Assembly: GCA_036346355.1 (NCBI GenBank) | Contig: CM070583.1 | Span: forward strand, 8,618,001 to 8,682,000 | From: Rhipidocladum racemiflorum | Taxonomy: Eukaryota > Streptophyta > Magnoliopsida > Poales > Poaceae | Reading direction: 5' to 3' | DNA: 64,000 bases | Part shown: piece by piece, positions 36,001 through 46,444 of the stretch | How positions within the stretch are numbered: the first letter of the stretch is position 1 | Layout of the letters: the number at the start of each line of letters is the position of its first letter | The notes under the pieces: model-generated | Databases searched by the model: none | Told to the model about the DNA's origin: nothing | The model's input: the letters and a program-made list of their open reading frames with translations, nothing else | Program-made: the position numbers and the translations under genes

Positions 36001-37486
36001 TGTTGGAACAGGACACCCAGAAATCTTTGGGGCAACTTTCTGTTCTTTATTTCTCGCTTACTGGCTTGCTTCTTGCTTTTGCTTGTCTTACAAAACTCAG
36101 GACTACCCCTTATTTATACTCAAAACTACATTCTTAAAGAACAGAATAAAATTCAAGTTCCTTGTCCTACCTGGACTCCTCATCCTAAACTTTCTTAATA
36201 CAAACTTTCCAAACTAAAACTTTCCTATTACAAAATTATTTCTATCAATCACCCCCCTAATCTTATAACATCTAACTATTCTAACCTTTTGAAGCAATCA
36301 GTCACAACTACGATTTGCCTAACTTTTATTCGACACAGGACGATGAACGCTTCTCCAAGGAGTTCCGTTTTCTTCTTGCTAGCCATACCACCAGTGACTT
36401 ACCTCGCCGTCGATTATGACCTTTTGCCTCCGCTCTAATTTGTCTTTTCACCGGTAACACAAGTTGACGGTGATACGCATACACGCATTAGAGCCCAGCT
36501 CCAATTTGTCTTTTCACCGACAACCCAACTTGACGGTGATACGCAGACTCGCATTAGAGCTCACTTACAAGAAACTTGGACACACCTACACGAACTCTCG
36601 TGCATAGACACAGTAAGAACGACGACGATAACTCCTTAACTTCCCTCGATGAGACACGCAGATAGCCGCCAATGCCATCTTTTCACGTCAATTATCGATG
36701 ACACTCACTAATCACGGGTATCAAAAGACATGTCTTCTCCACTCTTTTTTCACCTCTTTCTTCCTCTGTTGCATGCAATGTTGCTTCGCCCCCCGTTTTA
36801 ACAACAGAACACTATAGCTTCCCTTTTAATGCACATCCACACTAGGAACAAAGCTTCTCTAATTTCTTGCGTTGCGTGTGGAGTGCACTGCTATTGCTAA
36901 TCACTTCACGTAGCACATAGCTTCTACCGGCCTCTGCTGTGCTGCTCATGTCACATAGCAACTCCTGCAACCACTCACCTCCACACACGCCTGGAACTTC
37001 GCTACTGCCGCCCATAGGAAAACTCCTGTTGAGTGGAGCTTCTATTGCACCGTTGATCTTTTCGTGCGTCTCACGAGCCAAGCCTCCACGCCGCATCGGA
37101 GCCACGCAAGCGTCCCCGAGCCACAACCGGCACCAGTGCACCACCATGATGCCGCCTGCTTCCTTGGGTGCCGCCCCTTAGAAGTCTCCTCCTCTCGGAG
37201 GGCAACAGATTAATCCAAACCTTAAGCTCTGATACCAATTGTTGGAACAGGACACCCAGAAATCTTAGGGGCAACTTTCTGTTCTTTATTTCTCGCTTAC
37301 TGGCTTGCTTCTTGCTTTTGTTTGTCTTACAAAACTCAGGACTACCCCCTATTTATACTCAAAACTTCAGCCTTAAGGGACGGAATAGAATTCCAGTTCC
37401 TTGTCCTACTTGGACTTCTCATCCTAAACTTTCTTAATACAAACTTTTCAAACTAAAACTTTTCTATTACAAGATTATTTCTATCA
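36001..37486 (-). mobile_element. TRIM-like retrotransposon, 247-bp LTRs
   Basis: The direct repeats 36001-36247 and 37240-37486 start TGTTGGAACAGGACACCCAG and end ATTTCTATCA. A minus-strand primer site TGGTATCAGAGC lies at 37226-37237, two bases from the right LTR. A polypurine tract (complement of tcaccccccctaat-like text at 36248-36262) abuts the left LTR. Flanks TTGCT (35996-36000) and TTACT (37487-37491) are a one-mismatch TSD. The 992-bp interior has no gag or pol. The LTRs differ at about 6 percent of positions by eye, so it is older than the LARD. Length and lack of coding fit TRIM or short LARD elements. Confidence 0.88.
37226..37237 (-). promoter_or_regulatory. Primer-binding site of the TRIM-like element
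   Basis: The minus strand reads TGGTATCAGAGC, complementary to the initiator tRNA-Met 3' end, next to the LTR. Confidence 0.85.
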
Positions 37487-37491
37487 TTACT

Positions 37492-37750
37492 TCCCGTCAG
37501 GGCCGCAATAAATGGCTACCAACCTTGTATACTCTTGATATGAGTCTTCAATCTCTCCATGCATCCTGATGACGTACTAAGGGCGACAGTCTAACATCGT
37601 CAGAATGCTTGCAACCCGGCGAGAGATCGGTGCACTCATCTCTTGATCGAGGAGATCCACGAAGTCCTCGATTTCATACGCCAAGTTCTCTAGCCGCATG
37701 ATCAAATCATCTTGTAGACTATCTCCTTGGCTGCTGCTCCCCTGCTATCT
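37492..37750 (-). pseudogene. Decayed coding relic, possibly NLR coiled-coil-like
   Basis: The minus frame around 37745-37570 contains NLAYEIEDFVDLLDQ. This resembles the EDVID-type motif region of plant NLR coiled-coil (Rx-N) domains, where a 'LAYDIEDxxD' pattern is common. A stop follows at about 37580, after which another open piece continues to the TRIM element. Resemblance rests on one short motif; a retroelement gag is an alternative. The relic was later split by the TRIM-like element and the SIRE-like LTR. Confidence 0.35.
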
Positions 37751-37759
37751 CTTGTTGAT

Positions 37760-37868
37760 GGTTTTAGCTTGGTTTTAGCTTTGAAGTTTGGGTCTCTTGT
37801 GGACTTGGTGTTTTCGAGTTGGTGTTCTTCGGATTCGAGGTCGAATCCTGTTTAGGGGGGGGGGAGAA
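37760..37868 (+). mobile_element. 3' interior stub and polypurine tract of a LARD-family element
   Basis: The text cttcggattcgaggtcgaat matches the complement of 4602-4630 in the LARD at 2257-11098. A G-rich tract (37854-37868) directly precedes the LTR. The rest of the interior is missing. Confidence 0.75.
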
Positions 37869-40096
37869 TGTGACACTACGGAATGACGGTGTGAGTCGTT
37901 TTTGATGTCGGCATTAAGGTACGACTTTGGTATCATGTTTTTGGGCCTTTTTCATGAGTTTGGGCCTTTCCAGGGGAGAATTTGGGCCTTTGGGGGAGTT
38001 TGGGCCTAGCGGGAGCTAGTTTGGGCCTTGGGGGGATGAAGTGGGTTGTTGGTGGGGGAGTTTTTGGGCCCATGGGGGATAATTTTCTGCACAAAATAGC
38101 CCCATGCGCCAGCCCACCCCTCCTTGTGCGCCCCCACTTCCCCTCCAACCCTAGCCGCCCCTCCCTCCCCCACTTGCGCCTCCACCCCTTCCCCTTCCTC
38201 CTCCACCTTCCCACCTCCCCTAGCCGGCCCTAGGCGAGTTCCACCCCACCCCTTGCTGCCACGCCCTTCCACTCCGTTGTCCTCACCATTGTGGAGCTCC
38301 GCGATGAGAGGATCCGGCGGGATTGGCGCGTGGAAGGAGATTGGGCGACCGGGAGGAGTTTTTGTCGATTCGTCGTTCGTTGGGCTAAGGTATGGTGATG
38401 GGAGATCCTTGGGGTGGATTAGGTGTTGTGCTAGTGGTGTTTTTGATGCTTTAGATCCATATTTAGGTGCTGTTCCTAGATGAGATTAGGGAAATTCCTT
38501 TGCTGTCCCACATTCTGTCCTCGGGCAGATTTGCACCCCGACCTAGGGCTTAAGTTTTCGCAATGTTATATGTGTTTTCTGATCAGCCGCCTGTTACGAA
38601 AGTTGTAGGCAATTGAATTATATTTAATTGGACTCCAAGAACGTTTTATTCCGCCCAGCCGTTTGAAAGTTATGGCTGTTTTATTGAACGTTGTCAAAAC
38701 TGTGATGTGATTGGGACAGATCGTGTTGATCTGTAGATTAGATAATTTTAGAGGCCGAGTCAATCTTCGCGAATACTTAGAAAAAGCTAGGAAATTTCCT
38801 AAGCTTCGATAAAATATACTCGTTTACTCGATTTGGAGTCCTAGAACTAAAGTTATGCTAGTTGGAAGCCCGCTGTCCCGTCGGGACAGATTCTCTGTTT
38901 TTGGGTTTTGGGAGTAGATTGCGAAGTCGGGGTAGATGAGCGTTTGTGTACTGATTTGTGGGCAAGTTTTGAGCGTGTTGTACCTATGTGCAGGTGGTGT
39001 GACCCCGGGAATGCCCTCAACTTCTCGCCACTCCGTCGCTCACAGTTGAAGGCAAGTGTATAGTAGCGGGTGTGGTTTAGGGTGCTATAGTGTTTGAGAT
39101 TGAGATAGTCTATTTATGATTATGATATGATGCCATAATTGATTCTTGCAAGTGACATGATGATGATTTATTATAAGGCTATGCAATGATTAGTTGAGTT
39201 TATGTGCAAGTTGTTTATGTTATGGCATATTTGCATACATGGCATGAGAACTGGCCAGGTCAGTGAGAAAGTCATAACTAGTCCGGTGAGGTCGGTGAGA
39301 AAGTTATGACTAGTCCGGAGCGCCATTGAGAAAGACCTACCTCGTGATTCCATCCACAGTTGTGAATGGAAGCGAGGAGTAGGCACCTTCCACGGGCTGG
39401 AAGGGAAAAAGGGGGTGCACACCGACAGGTGTGCACTCGGCAATACCGGTATGTGCTAAGCAAGGAGTCATATGCATTGCATTGCATTGCATGAATGGAA
39501 TGATATTGAGATGCTCATCACATTCTATGAGATGTTTACGAAGATGATCATGAGATGTTTATAATGATGTTAAATGAAAGGTTAACGAAATTGTTATGAA
39601 TGTTATTATTGCCTACTCCACTGCTATACACTTTACTGAGTGATGAACTCACGCTTGTGTTTTACGATGTTTTTAGGTACCATGAAACCGGCATGCGGGA
39701 AAGGGGCTTAGTAGCACAACTTCACGAAGTTTCCCTCATATAGAGACATCTACAAACTTTACCATTTGTAGTTGTGATAATAAGTTAATGCGCTGAAAAC
39801 TTGGAGTATGCTTAATTGTGTGCTTGGCCATATTATTTTAGTCGTTAGCGCTTTATTCTAGACTTATATTGTTGCTATGCCTCCTGTTATTGCTGTTTTA
39901 GATATCTTTCATTATGCTATATCTCGTGATCTCCTTGTTGTTGCTCCGAACCATGGAGCAACAAAGGAAATGCTACTGTAATTTTCGGTTTTAGCATTTG
40001 CTCCCTTGCTGTAATTTATCTTTATTTGTGGTATTTAGATGCTGTTTATTCTATGTTTGGTGACATCCAGGGCATACTAGATGCCAGGGTGTTACA
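37869..40096 (+). mobile_element. 3' LTR of a LARD-family element, plus strand
   Basis: It starts TGTGACACTACGG and ends CCAGGGTGTTACA, the reverse-oriented counterpart of the LTRs at 2257 and 8763. Shared blocks are recognisable throughout: ggcctttccagg, the GC-rich leader at 38090-38330, ccgtttgaaagttatggctg, tccggtgaggtcggtgagaaagt, a (tgcat)n run at 39473-39492 and ggcatgcggg. It is diverged from the other two LTRs, so it is a different subfamily or older. The 5' half of the element is absent and no TSD can be read. Confidence 0.85.
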
Positions 40097-40398
40097 AATA
40101 GATTGTTATGATTTCTACCCTAACTAAAGATAGAAGCAAAAGCTCTTTTCTTGAGCAATGGCCACCACCCCACCACCTGTCCCTAGTTGCTCCGTATGAC
40201 GCTTTGAGAAAATAGAATAGTTTTAACATCGTCCTCATCTTCTTCTTCCTAAAAAGAGACATAATAATCGATTTTACTATGATATAATAAACAACAAGAG
40301 TAGAAATGGCATTAGAGTATGGAAGAATGTACCACAAAGATAGGAGGATTTATGTCATTTTGGGCACCTCTTATCCAAATATTGAGCGATAGCCAGTT
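40097..40398 (-). pseudogene. Downstream part of a decayed hAT transposase region
   Basis: This sequence was contiguous with 41776-42679 before the Angela-type insertion. On the minus strand the hAT frame can be followed a short way past the insertion point. No further conserved motif is visible. Confidence 0.4.
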
Positions 40399-41367
40399 GT
40401 AGATGTTAGTGTTATGCCCTTGAGGCAATCATATGGATGATTGTAACATGGCTATGTTTATGAATAATAATATAGTTATTGGTCCAATGAATGTATATCA
40501 TTGTTTTGATCAACAAGTGTGTGACTTGTTTATGAAGCTCTTTACTTATTGATATAATTCGATAAATATCTCTGATTGGATATCATCATATAGGACAACG
40601 ATGAATAGATTAGCACATGTATTGTTCGATGATCATGTTTCATAGATCATGGGATATGGAGATATCATCAATACATTGTGGACGCATGTTGAAGAACATG
40701 TGTTAGATAGACCCACAATGGGACACTTCGAGAATGTTACATTCTTATGTGTCATCAGTGTATCTCATACATAGTAGATGTATGATCCTTAGACCTGATA
40801 TTGTCATATTCCCTACATGTGTAATAGTTTACCTTGGGGTTACCAAACACTATTTCCTAACCGGATAGTTATAAAGGTAGCTTTCATGTTTACTATGAAA
40901 CATGCAGAGGGAAGTGAGCAGTCAAGATGGAATTTGCCACTCCAATGTAACGGAGATATATGTCTAGGCCACTCGTGTGATATGATTAAGGAAGTGCATT
41001 GCCATGCCGTTATTGAGAAGTCAATCACAACTTATTAATATATCACTGATACGAGAGATGGATTGAACTATCAAAGGATGACATGCTTCTCGCCTTGAGT
41101 TCGATCTTCATATAGTTTGGCAAAGGGATTATTACATCAGTACTTTAATCATATGCGTTTGGGAGTTGGCATGCTCTGCAAGGAGCCGCTACCGACTATT
41201 GGATTAGAAAAAGGGTTTTCCGAATCCATGTCCAAATGTGCATGAACCTACAGGGTCACACACTTAACGGGCTGGGACGCATTAATTCGGATTGGATCCG
41301 TAATTAATGGACCTCGTGGGCTTAGCACGTAGATGGGCCCTGACTGCCTAGGGTTTCACCTCGTGGC

Positions 41368-41374
41368 TATATAA
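41368..41374 (+). promoter_or_regulatory. TATA box of the Angela-like LTR
   Basis: TATATAA lies in the conserved LTR position, followed by a G-rich leader. Confidence 0.65.
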
Positions 41375-41556
41375 GGAGGGGAGGAGGCTGGACGCAGGAC
41401 ACACTTTCGTGCGGTTTAGAGGTGTTTCGCGAGAAACCCTAGCCACCTCCTCTCGTTGCCCATACCGAGCGACCCGGTGCTTACACACCGACGCACGGCG
41501 TTCCATCCCCGGACGTGTGGACTGCTGTGGTGACGCTGCTGCTACTGCGGCGTGGA

Positions 41557-41634
41557 GAGGACGATCCGCAGCGAGGACGATCCGTGGCGAGGACGATCCG
41601 CGGCGAGGACGATCCACGCCAAGAACGATCCACT
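41557..41634 (+). repeat. 15-16-bp minisatellite in the Angela-like LTR
   Basis: Five tandem units of gaggacgatccgcggc type become more variable toward the right end. Confidence 0.9.
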
Positions 41635-41775
41635 ACAACGACGTGCGAAGGATTCCGCAACTGCGCGTCTAGTGGTAATAGATCTATGATCCCCTTCTTG
41701 CGAGTAGCTTTTCTGGTTTGCGGTAGAAATTTTAATTTGTGCTAGTGTAGCATACCGCGTTCCCCAACAGTAGAG

Positions 41776-42679
41776 AACTCCAATAGTCATCTCGAACTCT
41801 CCCTCTAGCACTAAATGTTGATTTGAAGATACAGTCCTAGTTGGTATAGTAAAAAAATTTGTCATCTTTGACACTACCAGGAATTTATGTGCATTCAAAT
41901 CCCACCACTCAAGCAGTTTGAAGTCCTTGTTATCTAAACTCTCATTCACTTCATCTAGATAGACGAGCAACTTTGACTTTGATAGCTCATCAGAAGTTGG
42001 ATGCAATAATGACTGGAATTGAGATGACACTAAGGATAATGTGTTGCTACCCATAGTTGAAGATGAGGTTTCAGCACCTCTATTAGCAGCCTTGCTATGC
42101 CGATGATCCATCTCGTACTGTGCATATAGGTCTTCCAACTCGACCTTGACATTATCAAGGTCTTTTGTAGCTTTTGAGGGTTCATACATTTGACTGAAGC
42201 ACCAACTAATGGTTCTCATCTTAAACTTGGGATCAAGAATAGTTGCAAGGACCATGATATTGTTCTTTTCTTCCCAATACTTGCCAAACTTATCCAACAT
42301 TGCAGTTGCCATTTTCTCCAAATGTTGATCGCCATGGTTAATTGCAACTCATAATGCAATTTTCACATTAATAATGTAAGGATAAAAAATATTTGATGTG
42401 GATATGTTAATCCAGAAAATGCACTAGTCACTTCAGACAAAGACTTCAATATTGGTGCAACTTTTTCATACAATGCCCAATCTTGGTCCAATGGCTGCCA
42501 TTGGTAATTTGCATTTGTGTCGGCATAACACACTAATGCATCCTTATGAGCAAGGCAAACTGACAATATTCTGTATGTGGAACTCCACCTTGTCGACACA
42601 TCAAGACTCAACCCAATACCAATTTCCAAAGCAAGTGATATATAAATTTCTAAGAATTTGTGCACACGAGATGGAGACT
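41776..42679 (-). pseudogene. Decayed hAT transposase (RICESLEEPER type)
   Basis: On the minus strand two open pieces in different frames read in the expected hAT order. The piece at 42679-42363 includes LDVSTRWSSTYRIL (the conserved 'TRWxSTY' region) and DWALYEKVAPILK. The piece at 42321-41776 includes KYWEEKNNIMVLATILDPKF (hAT DUF4413-like region) and, toward the C-terminus, LLEWWDLNAHKF, the hATC dimerisation motif region. A frameshift lies at about 42322-42362. The N-terminus (BED finger) is missing because the Tekay-type LTR starts at 42680, and the C-terminus is cut by the Angela-like LTR. The gene cannot function. Confidence 0.85.
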
Positions 42680-44392
42680 TGTAACATCCTAATTTTTTTA
42701 CCATTTATTGAGTTTATATTGCCATTTATGATTTGTGGGAATTTTGTGAATTTTCTGGAATGTTTTTGGATTAAAAAAATACTTTTGAATTTTCCTATTG
42801 CAAATAGTATTTAAATCTATGCAAAGCATGTACAATCTTTGGTCAAAAATATTTTATTTTAGTTCTATATGTCTCAAAGTATTTTCTAGAATTTTTTTTT
42901 TTTGAAATTTTAAAGTATTTTAGCTATTTAATTGAAGTTAAATGAATTTCTACAATTATTTTGATTTGAAAATCCTTTGAAAATTTGGATTTGTCTATGG
43001 GACAAAACCTAGCATCGGCCCAATTCCCTCGTGCCCGATCTAGCCTACTTTGGCCCATGACCACATCGCCCGCCGCTCGGCCTAGTCCGCCGTGCTTGGA
43101 GGCTGACAGGCGGGGGGGGGTGGGCTCTCAGGCCATTCAAGTCGTCTCTGCACCGAACTCGGAGCCGTCGCCGTGTTCTCCATGGAAACCGTCTCCCTCC
43201 CAGGCACGTCTCGAACTTTTTGGCCAATATAAGGCGCGCATTAGGGTCATCAGCTCATCCTGCAACCAAACCCTGGATCAATTTAGGAGATTGTGCCGTT
43301 GGCACATCGGAATCTCAAGATTTGTTCGTGCGCCACCATGAGGAATTCATCGATTTGCCATTGCCAGTGAACCTTGAAGCACGAGACAGGTCCCATCATC
43401 TTCGTTGTCACGTGGTTTAGCTATTGTGCACCTTGGTTCCATCGGAGGGTCTAGCCGTCGCCGCTTTGAAGCTCGCCACCGCCATTCTAGGTCACCAAAG
43501 GACGAGCAAACTGTGCCACCAAGTGCACCAAATCCAGAGATTCCCAATGACACCCTTCGCAGTTGCCGGCAAGGACCCTAGGTTTAGAGCCACGGCGAGC
43601 CGACGTGGCCATCTCGGGGTCTTGACACGTGGCCATGTAACGTCATCAATAACATTAGCAGGGTTGATATGTGGGCCCACATGTCAGTCTTTGCGGGTAT
43701 TTTTCTTTTCAAAAATAATTCGTCCGAAAACCATTATTGTTTGCTAACGTTAGCGATGACATCATAAATAGTTTTTATGTTGAAAAATAATTAGGTCAAA
43801 ATCAAATTAGTTGCTCACATCAGCAATGACATCAAAAATTGATTTGTTAGAAAAATAATTTGGAAAATTCGGATTTTCTCTTTTTCTGGTATTTTTTTTC
43901 TTTTATTTGAATCTTTCAAGAGCCTGTTCTTCTTCATACGAGCTCCAATTGAGGCAATTCAAATTTCTAAAAATTTATAACTTTAAGATCTATTTAGTGG
44001 TTAATTTTATTTATTTATTGATTTTGTTTGATCTCTAGTTTGTATTTATTTGGTGTTTATCTCTCAATTAATTTGCATAGACGTGGAAGTGCCGAGATTG
44101 TTCAAGAGCGAGGAATTGATTCAAACTCAAGTTCCAGATCAAAATCAAGGGCTATTCCAAGGCAGGTTGTGCTTTGATCATGTTGAACCCAATTTTACAA
44201 ATGCTATTTTTTTATTCTATTGCAAGATATTTCAAGTATAATGTTTTCTAGTAATTTGGGGTTAGTTATTCAACCTAACTGAATTATATCTACCTTGTAA
44301 TTTGTATGACATATTTATTTGTCACCCTAGGATGTATCATTATTAGTTGGCTGCTAATAGATGCCAGCGTGGGTTGGTTAGAACATGGTTAG
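42680..44392 (+). mobile_element. Tekay-like LTR, left part, interrupted by the Gypsy element
   Basis: It starts TGTAACATCCTAATTTTTTT and follows the same layout as the LTR at 16424: AT-rich start with ggaattttctggaat words, GC-rich leader (43000-43660), ctccaatt...tttctaaaaattta motif, and a gacgtggaagtgcc...gag block near 44080 matching 19411. It continues at 53966 on the other side of the nested Gypsy element. Frames in the leader (42985-43750) are not recognised. Confidence 0.8.
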
Positions 44393-46303
44393 TGAGAGGA
44401 GCCGCCCAGATTGCCCTCGAGTTGTTGGATGAACAGTTACTCCCGTCGGATTTGGATTCTAGCAACGAATCACCGGAGGCGATCCCGATGCTAACACCCA
44501 AGCCCAAACGAGACAACTCTACGCCTTCCAACGACTCGACAACAACCCCGGTATTCCCCCGGTATGTGATCCGAAACTCGCCCAGGATCCCCACATACCG
44601 GTTCCCAATGCCATATCACAACAATTCCCACAAAGGGGCATCGAACCCAAACTCACTACCAGAGACGCAAGAACGCGGAAGCCAACAAACACACCACACG
44701 GCACAAAGAGGCCCAACAAAGACAACCAACAAAAACGACCAAGGAAAGGTAAACGAAATCCATTGCAGAAGTAGAAGTACAGCTGTTCACAAAAGTAAAA
44801 CCAACTACTCTATACTAACAAAAGTAAAACACCTCCGGAAGTGTCATGCCCTGAACACTTCCGGGCGTACAACGACGACAGCCTCTACTCGGTGCCCCGC
44901 CCGGTCACCGACAGGCAGTAGGGGCAAAACTCGCACCCCGCTGGATCCTCACCTGCAAAACCACAAAGCAGAAGCCTGAGTACGGAAGGTACTCGCAAGA
45001 CTTACCCGCGGGTCCATATAGGACCGACTCCAAAGGATTATGCATTTAGTTGTAGCAAGGAGTAAGTTTAAGGTAAAAGTGCGGAAAAAAAAGCATTAAC
45101 ATTTGTAATGTAAGTGCGACAATCGAACCAATTACAAGTTTCAAGCAGTTATAGACCGCACTTACTTCTAGTGTGAAATTGCAGTAACAACAATTAAAGT
45201 AGAGCAACACATAACCAATTTAAAGCTCAAGCCCAATGGCGGACCACAAGTTCAAGTTATTTACTACGCAGAAGAAGTTCGGATCAAGCTTGCTCATATC
45301 CGAGAGCGCGGCAATTCGAATCGCTTATTTAACCCTGCAGGGAAGCATTGATCGCACGACACTTACCACAAGGGCCTAGTGTCAACCCCCTCCCAATCAT
45401 ACCCAATCGCTGAAGCGTCCTCCTGCGGTCCGAAAACCTAGCACCCCCTCGAGCCGCCCCAAGCCCGGCTTGGCGCTCGAGAGTCGGCCTAAGCCTCGCC
45501 CTCAACCACGTCCAACCACAGGAAGTTACGGTCCATCGATTCCATATGAGAGAAAGAGTGGCTTACCGTACCATAATCGGGCATGCGACCAACCGGGGTG
45601 TGCTCAATCTTATTCCACTTACGGATCGGTCCTTAACTGACACAGACGGGGCTACACATTTGAGTCTCCATACCCAAATGAACCAACTCCCCGCCCGGTC
45701 CACAATTCATTTCTTTCCAAAACCTTTCCCAATTCCAAGTCCAACATAATGTAGTATGTGTGAAATAATAACAACCGCAAGTGACAGAACCCTCCGTCAC
45801 TTGGCCCAAACCCCGACTTCTAAGCAAGACTAAGCATGGACTCAATTATATTACCCATAGCCTAGCTCCAAAGGATGTGTTCAACAATTACCAACGGGTG
45901 TATGTGCAGCAAATGGGATCTAGACGCCGGGGAGGAGCCACGGAGGTCGCCGGAGTGGAGAGCTCACCGGAGACAAGGTTGGGGTGAGGGAGACGCACGG
46001 GATGGGTGGAGGACAAGTGGAGAAGAAGGAAAGGAGTGAACCCACGAAATGGGACTTTTATACAAAACCCCCCGCAAAATCTGACACTCGACGCTAACCC
46101 GAGACTCGGGTTGGGGTCTTCGGTATAGTCAACCCGGACACTCCGGACATTCAGTCCGGACACTCCGGGTTGAGGCGCTCGGTCAGCCCAATCCGGATAC
46201 TCCGGACATTTTGTCCGGACATTCCGGGTTGGATCCGGACACTCCGGATGTTGATCCGGATACTCCGGATGTCCCAGAACTTTTGGAACTTGGGGCCTTG
46301 ACA
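44393..46303 (-). repeat. 3' LTR of the Gypsy element, with internal deletion
   Basis: It is nearly identical to 51158-52690 and 53583-53965 but lacks the intervening 892 bp (52691-53582). The junction is at 45925/45926, with a shared GAC. A few further short losses occur around 46079-46115 within the ccgg-rich stretch. The 210-codon plus frame at 44347-44979 is antisense and recurs in the other LTR. Confidence 0.95.
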
Positions 46304-46325
46304 AATCCTCCCCCCTTAAGGGAAT
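46304..46325 (-). promoter_or_regulatory. Polypurine tract of the Gypsy element
   Basis: The minus strand reads AAGGGGGGAGGATT immediately before the 3' LTR. Confidence 0.85.
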
Positions 46326-46444
46326 CTCGCCCCGAGATTCGTAACAAGCAGCGTACAGGTTAGGACCCTAACGGACATGCTCTAAACCTTGGGAATTGCA
46401 CGCTCGCACTTACATGGCATCGAAGAATTCAGGGTACTCGGTCT

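Larger units (their letters stand above)
40404..41770 (+). mobile_element. Solo LTR, Angela/BARE-like Copia, TSD GTAGA
   Basis: It starts TGTTAGTGTTATGCCCTTGA and ends GCGTTCCCCAACA, both characteristic of Angela/BARE LTRs. The TSD GTAGA is perfect at 40399-40403 and 41771-41775. It contains a TATA box at 41368 and a 15-16-bp minisatellite (41557-41634). The single 1367-bp LTR shows that the interior was lost by LTR recombination. Confidence 0.95.

Noticed and set aside
38124..38483. 119-codon Pro-rich plus frame
   Set aside because: It falls in the GC-rich leader of the LTR at 37869-40096 and corresponds to non-coding sequence in the related LTRs.
42985..43750. Overlapping frames of 60-118 codons in a GC-rich stretch
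   Set aside because: They lie in the leader region of a Tekay-like LTR, conflict on both strands and match no family I know.
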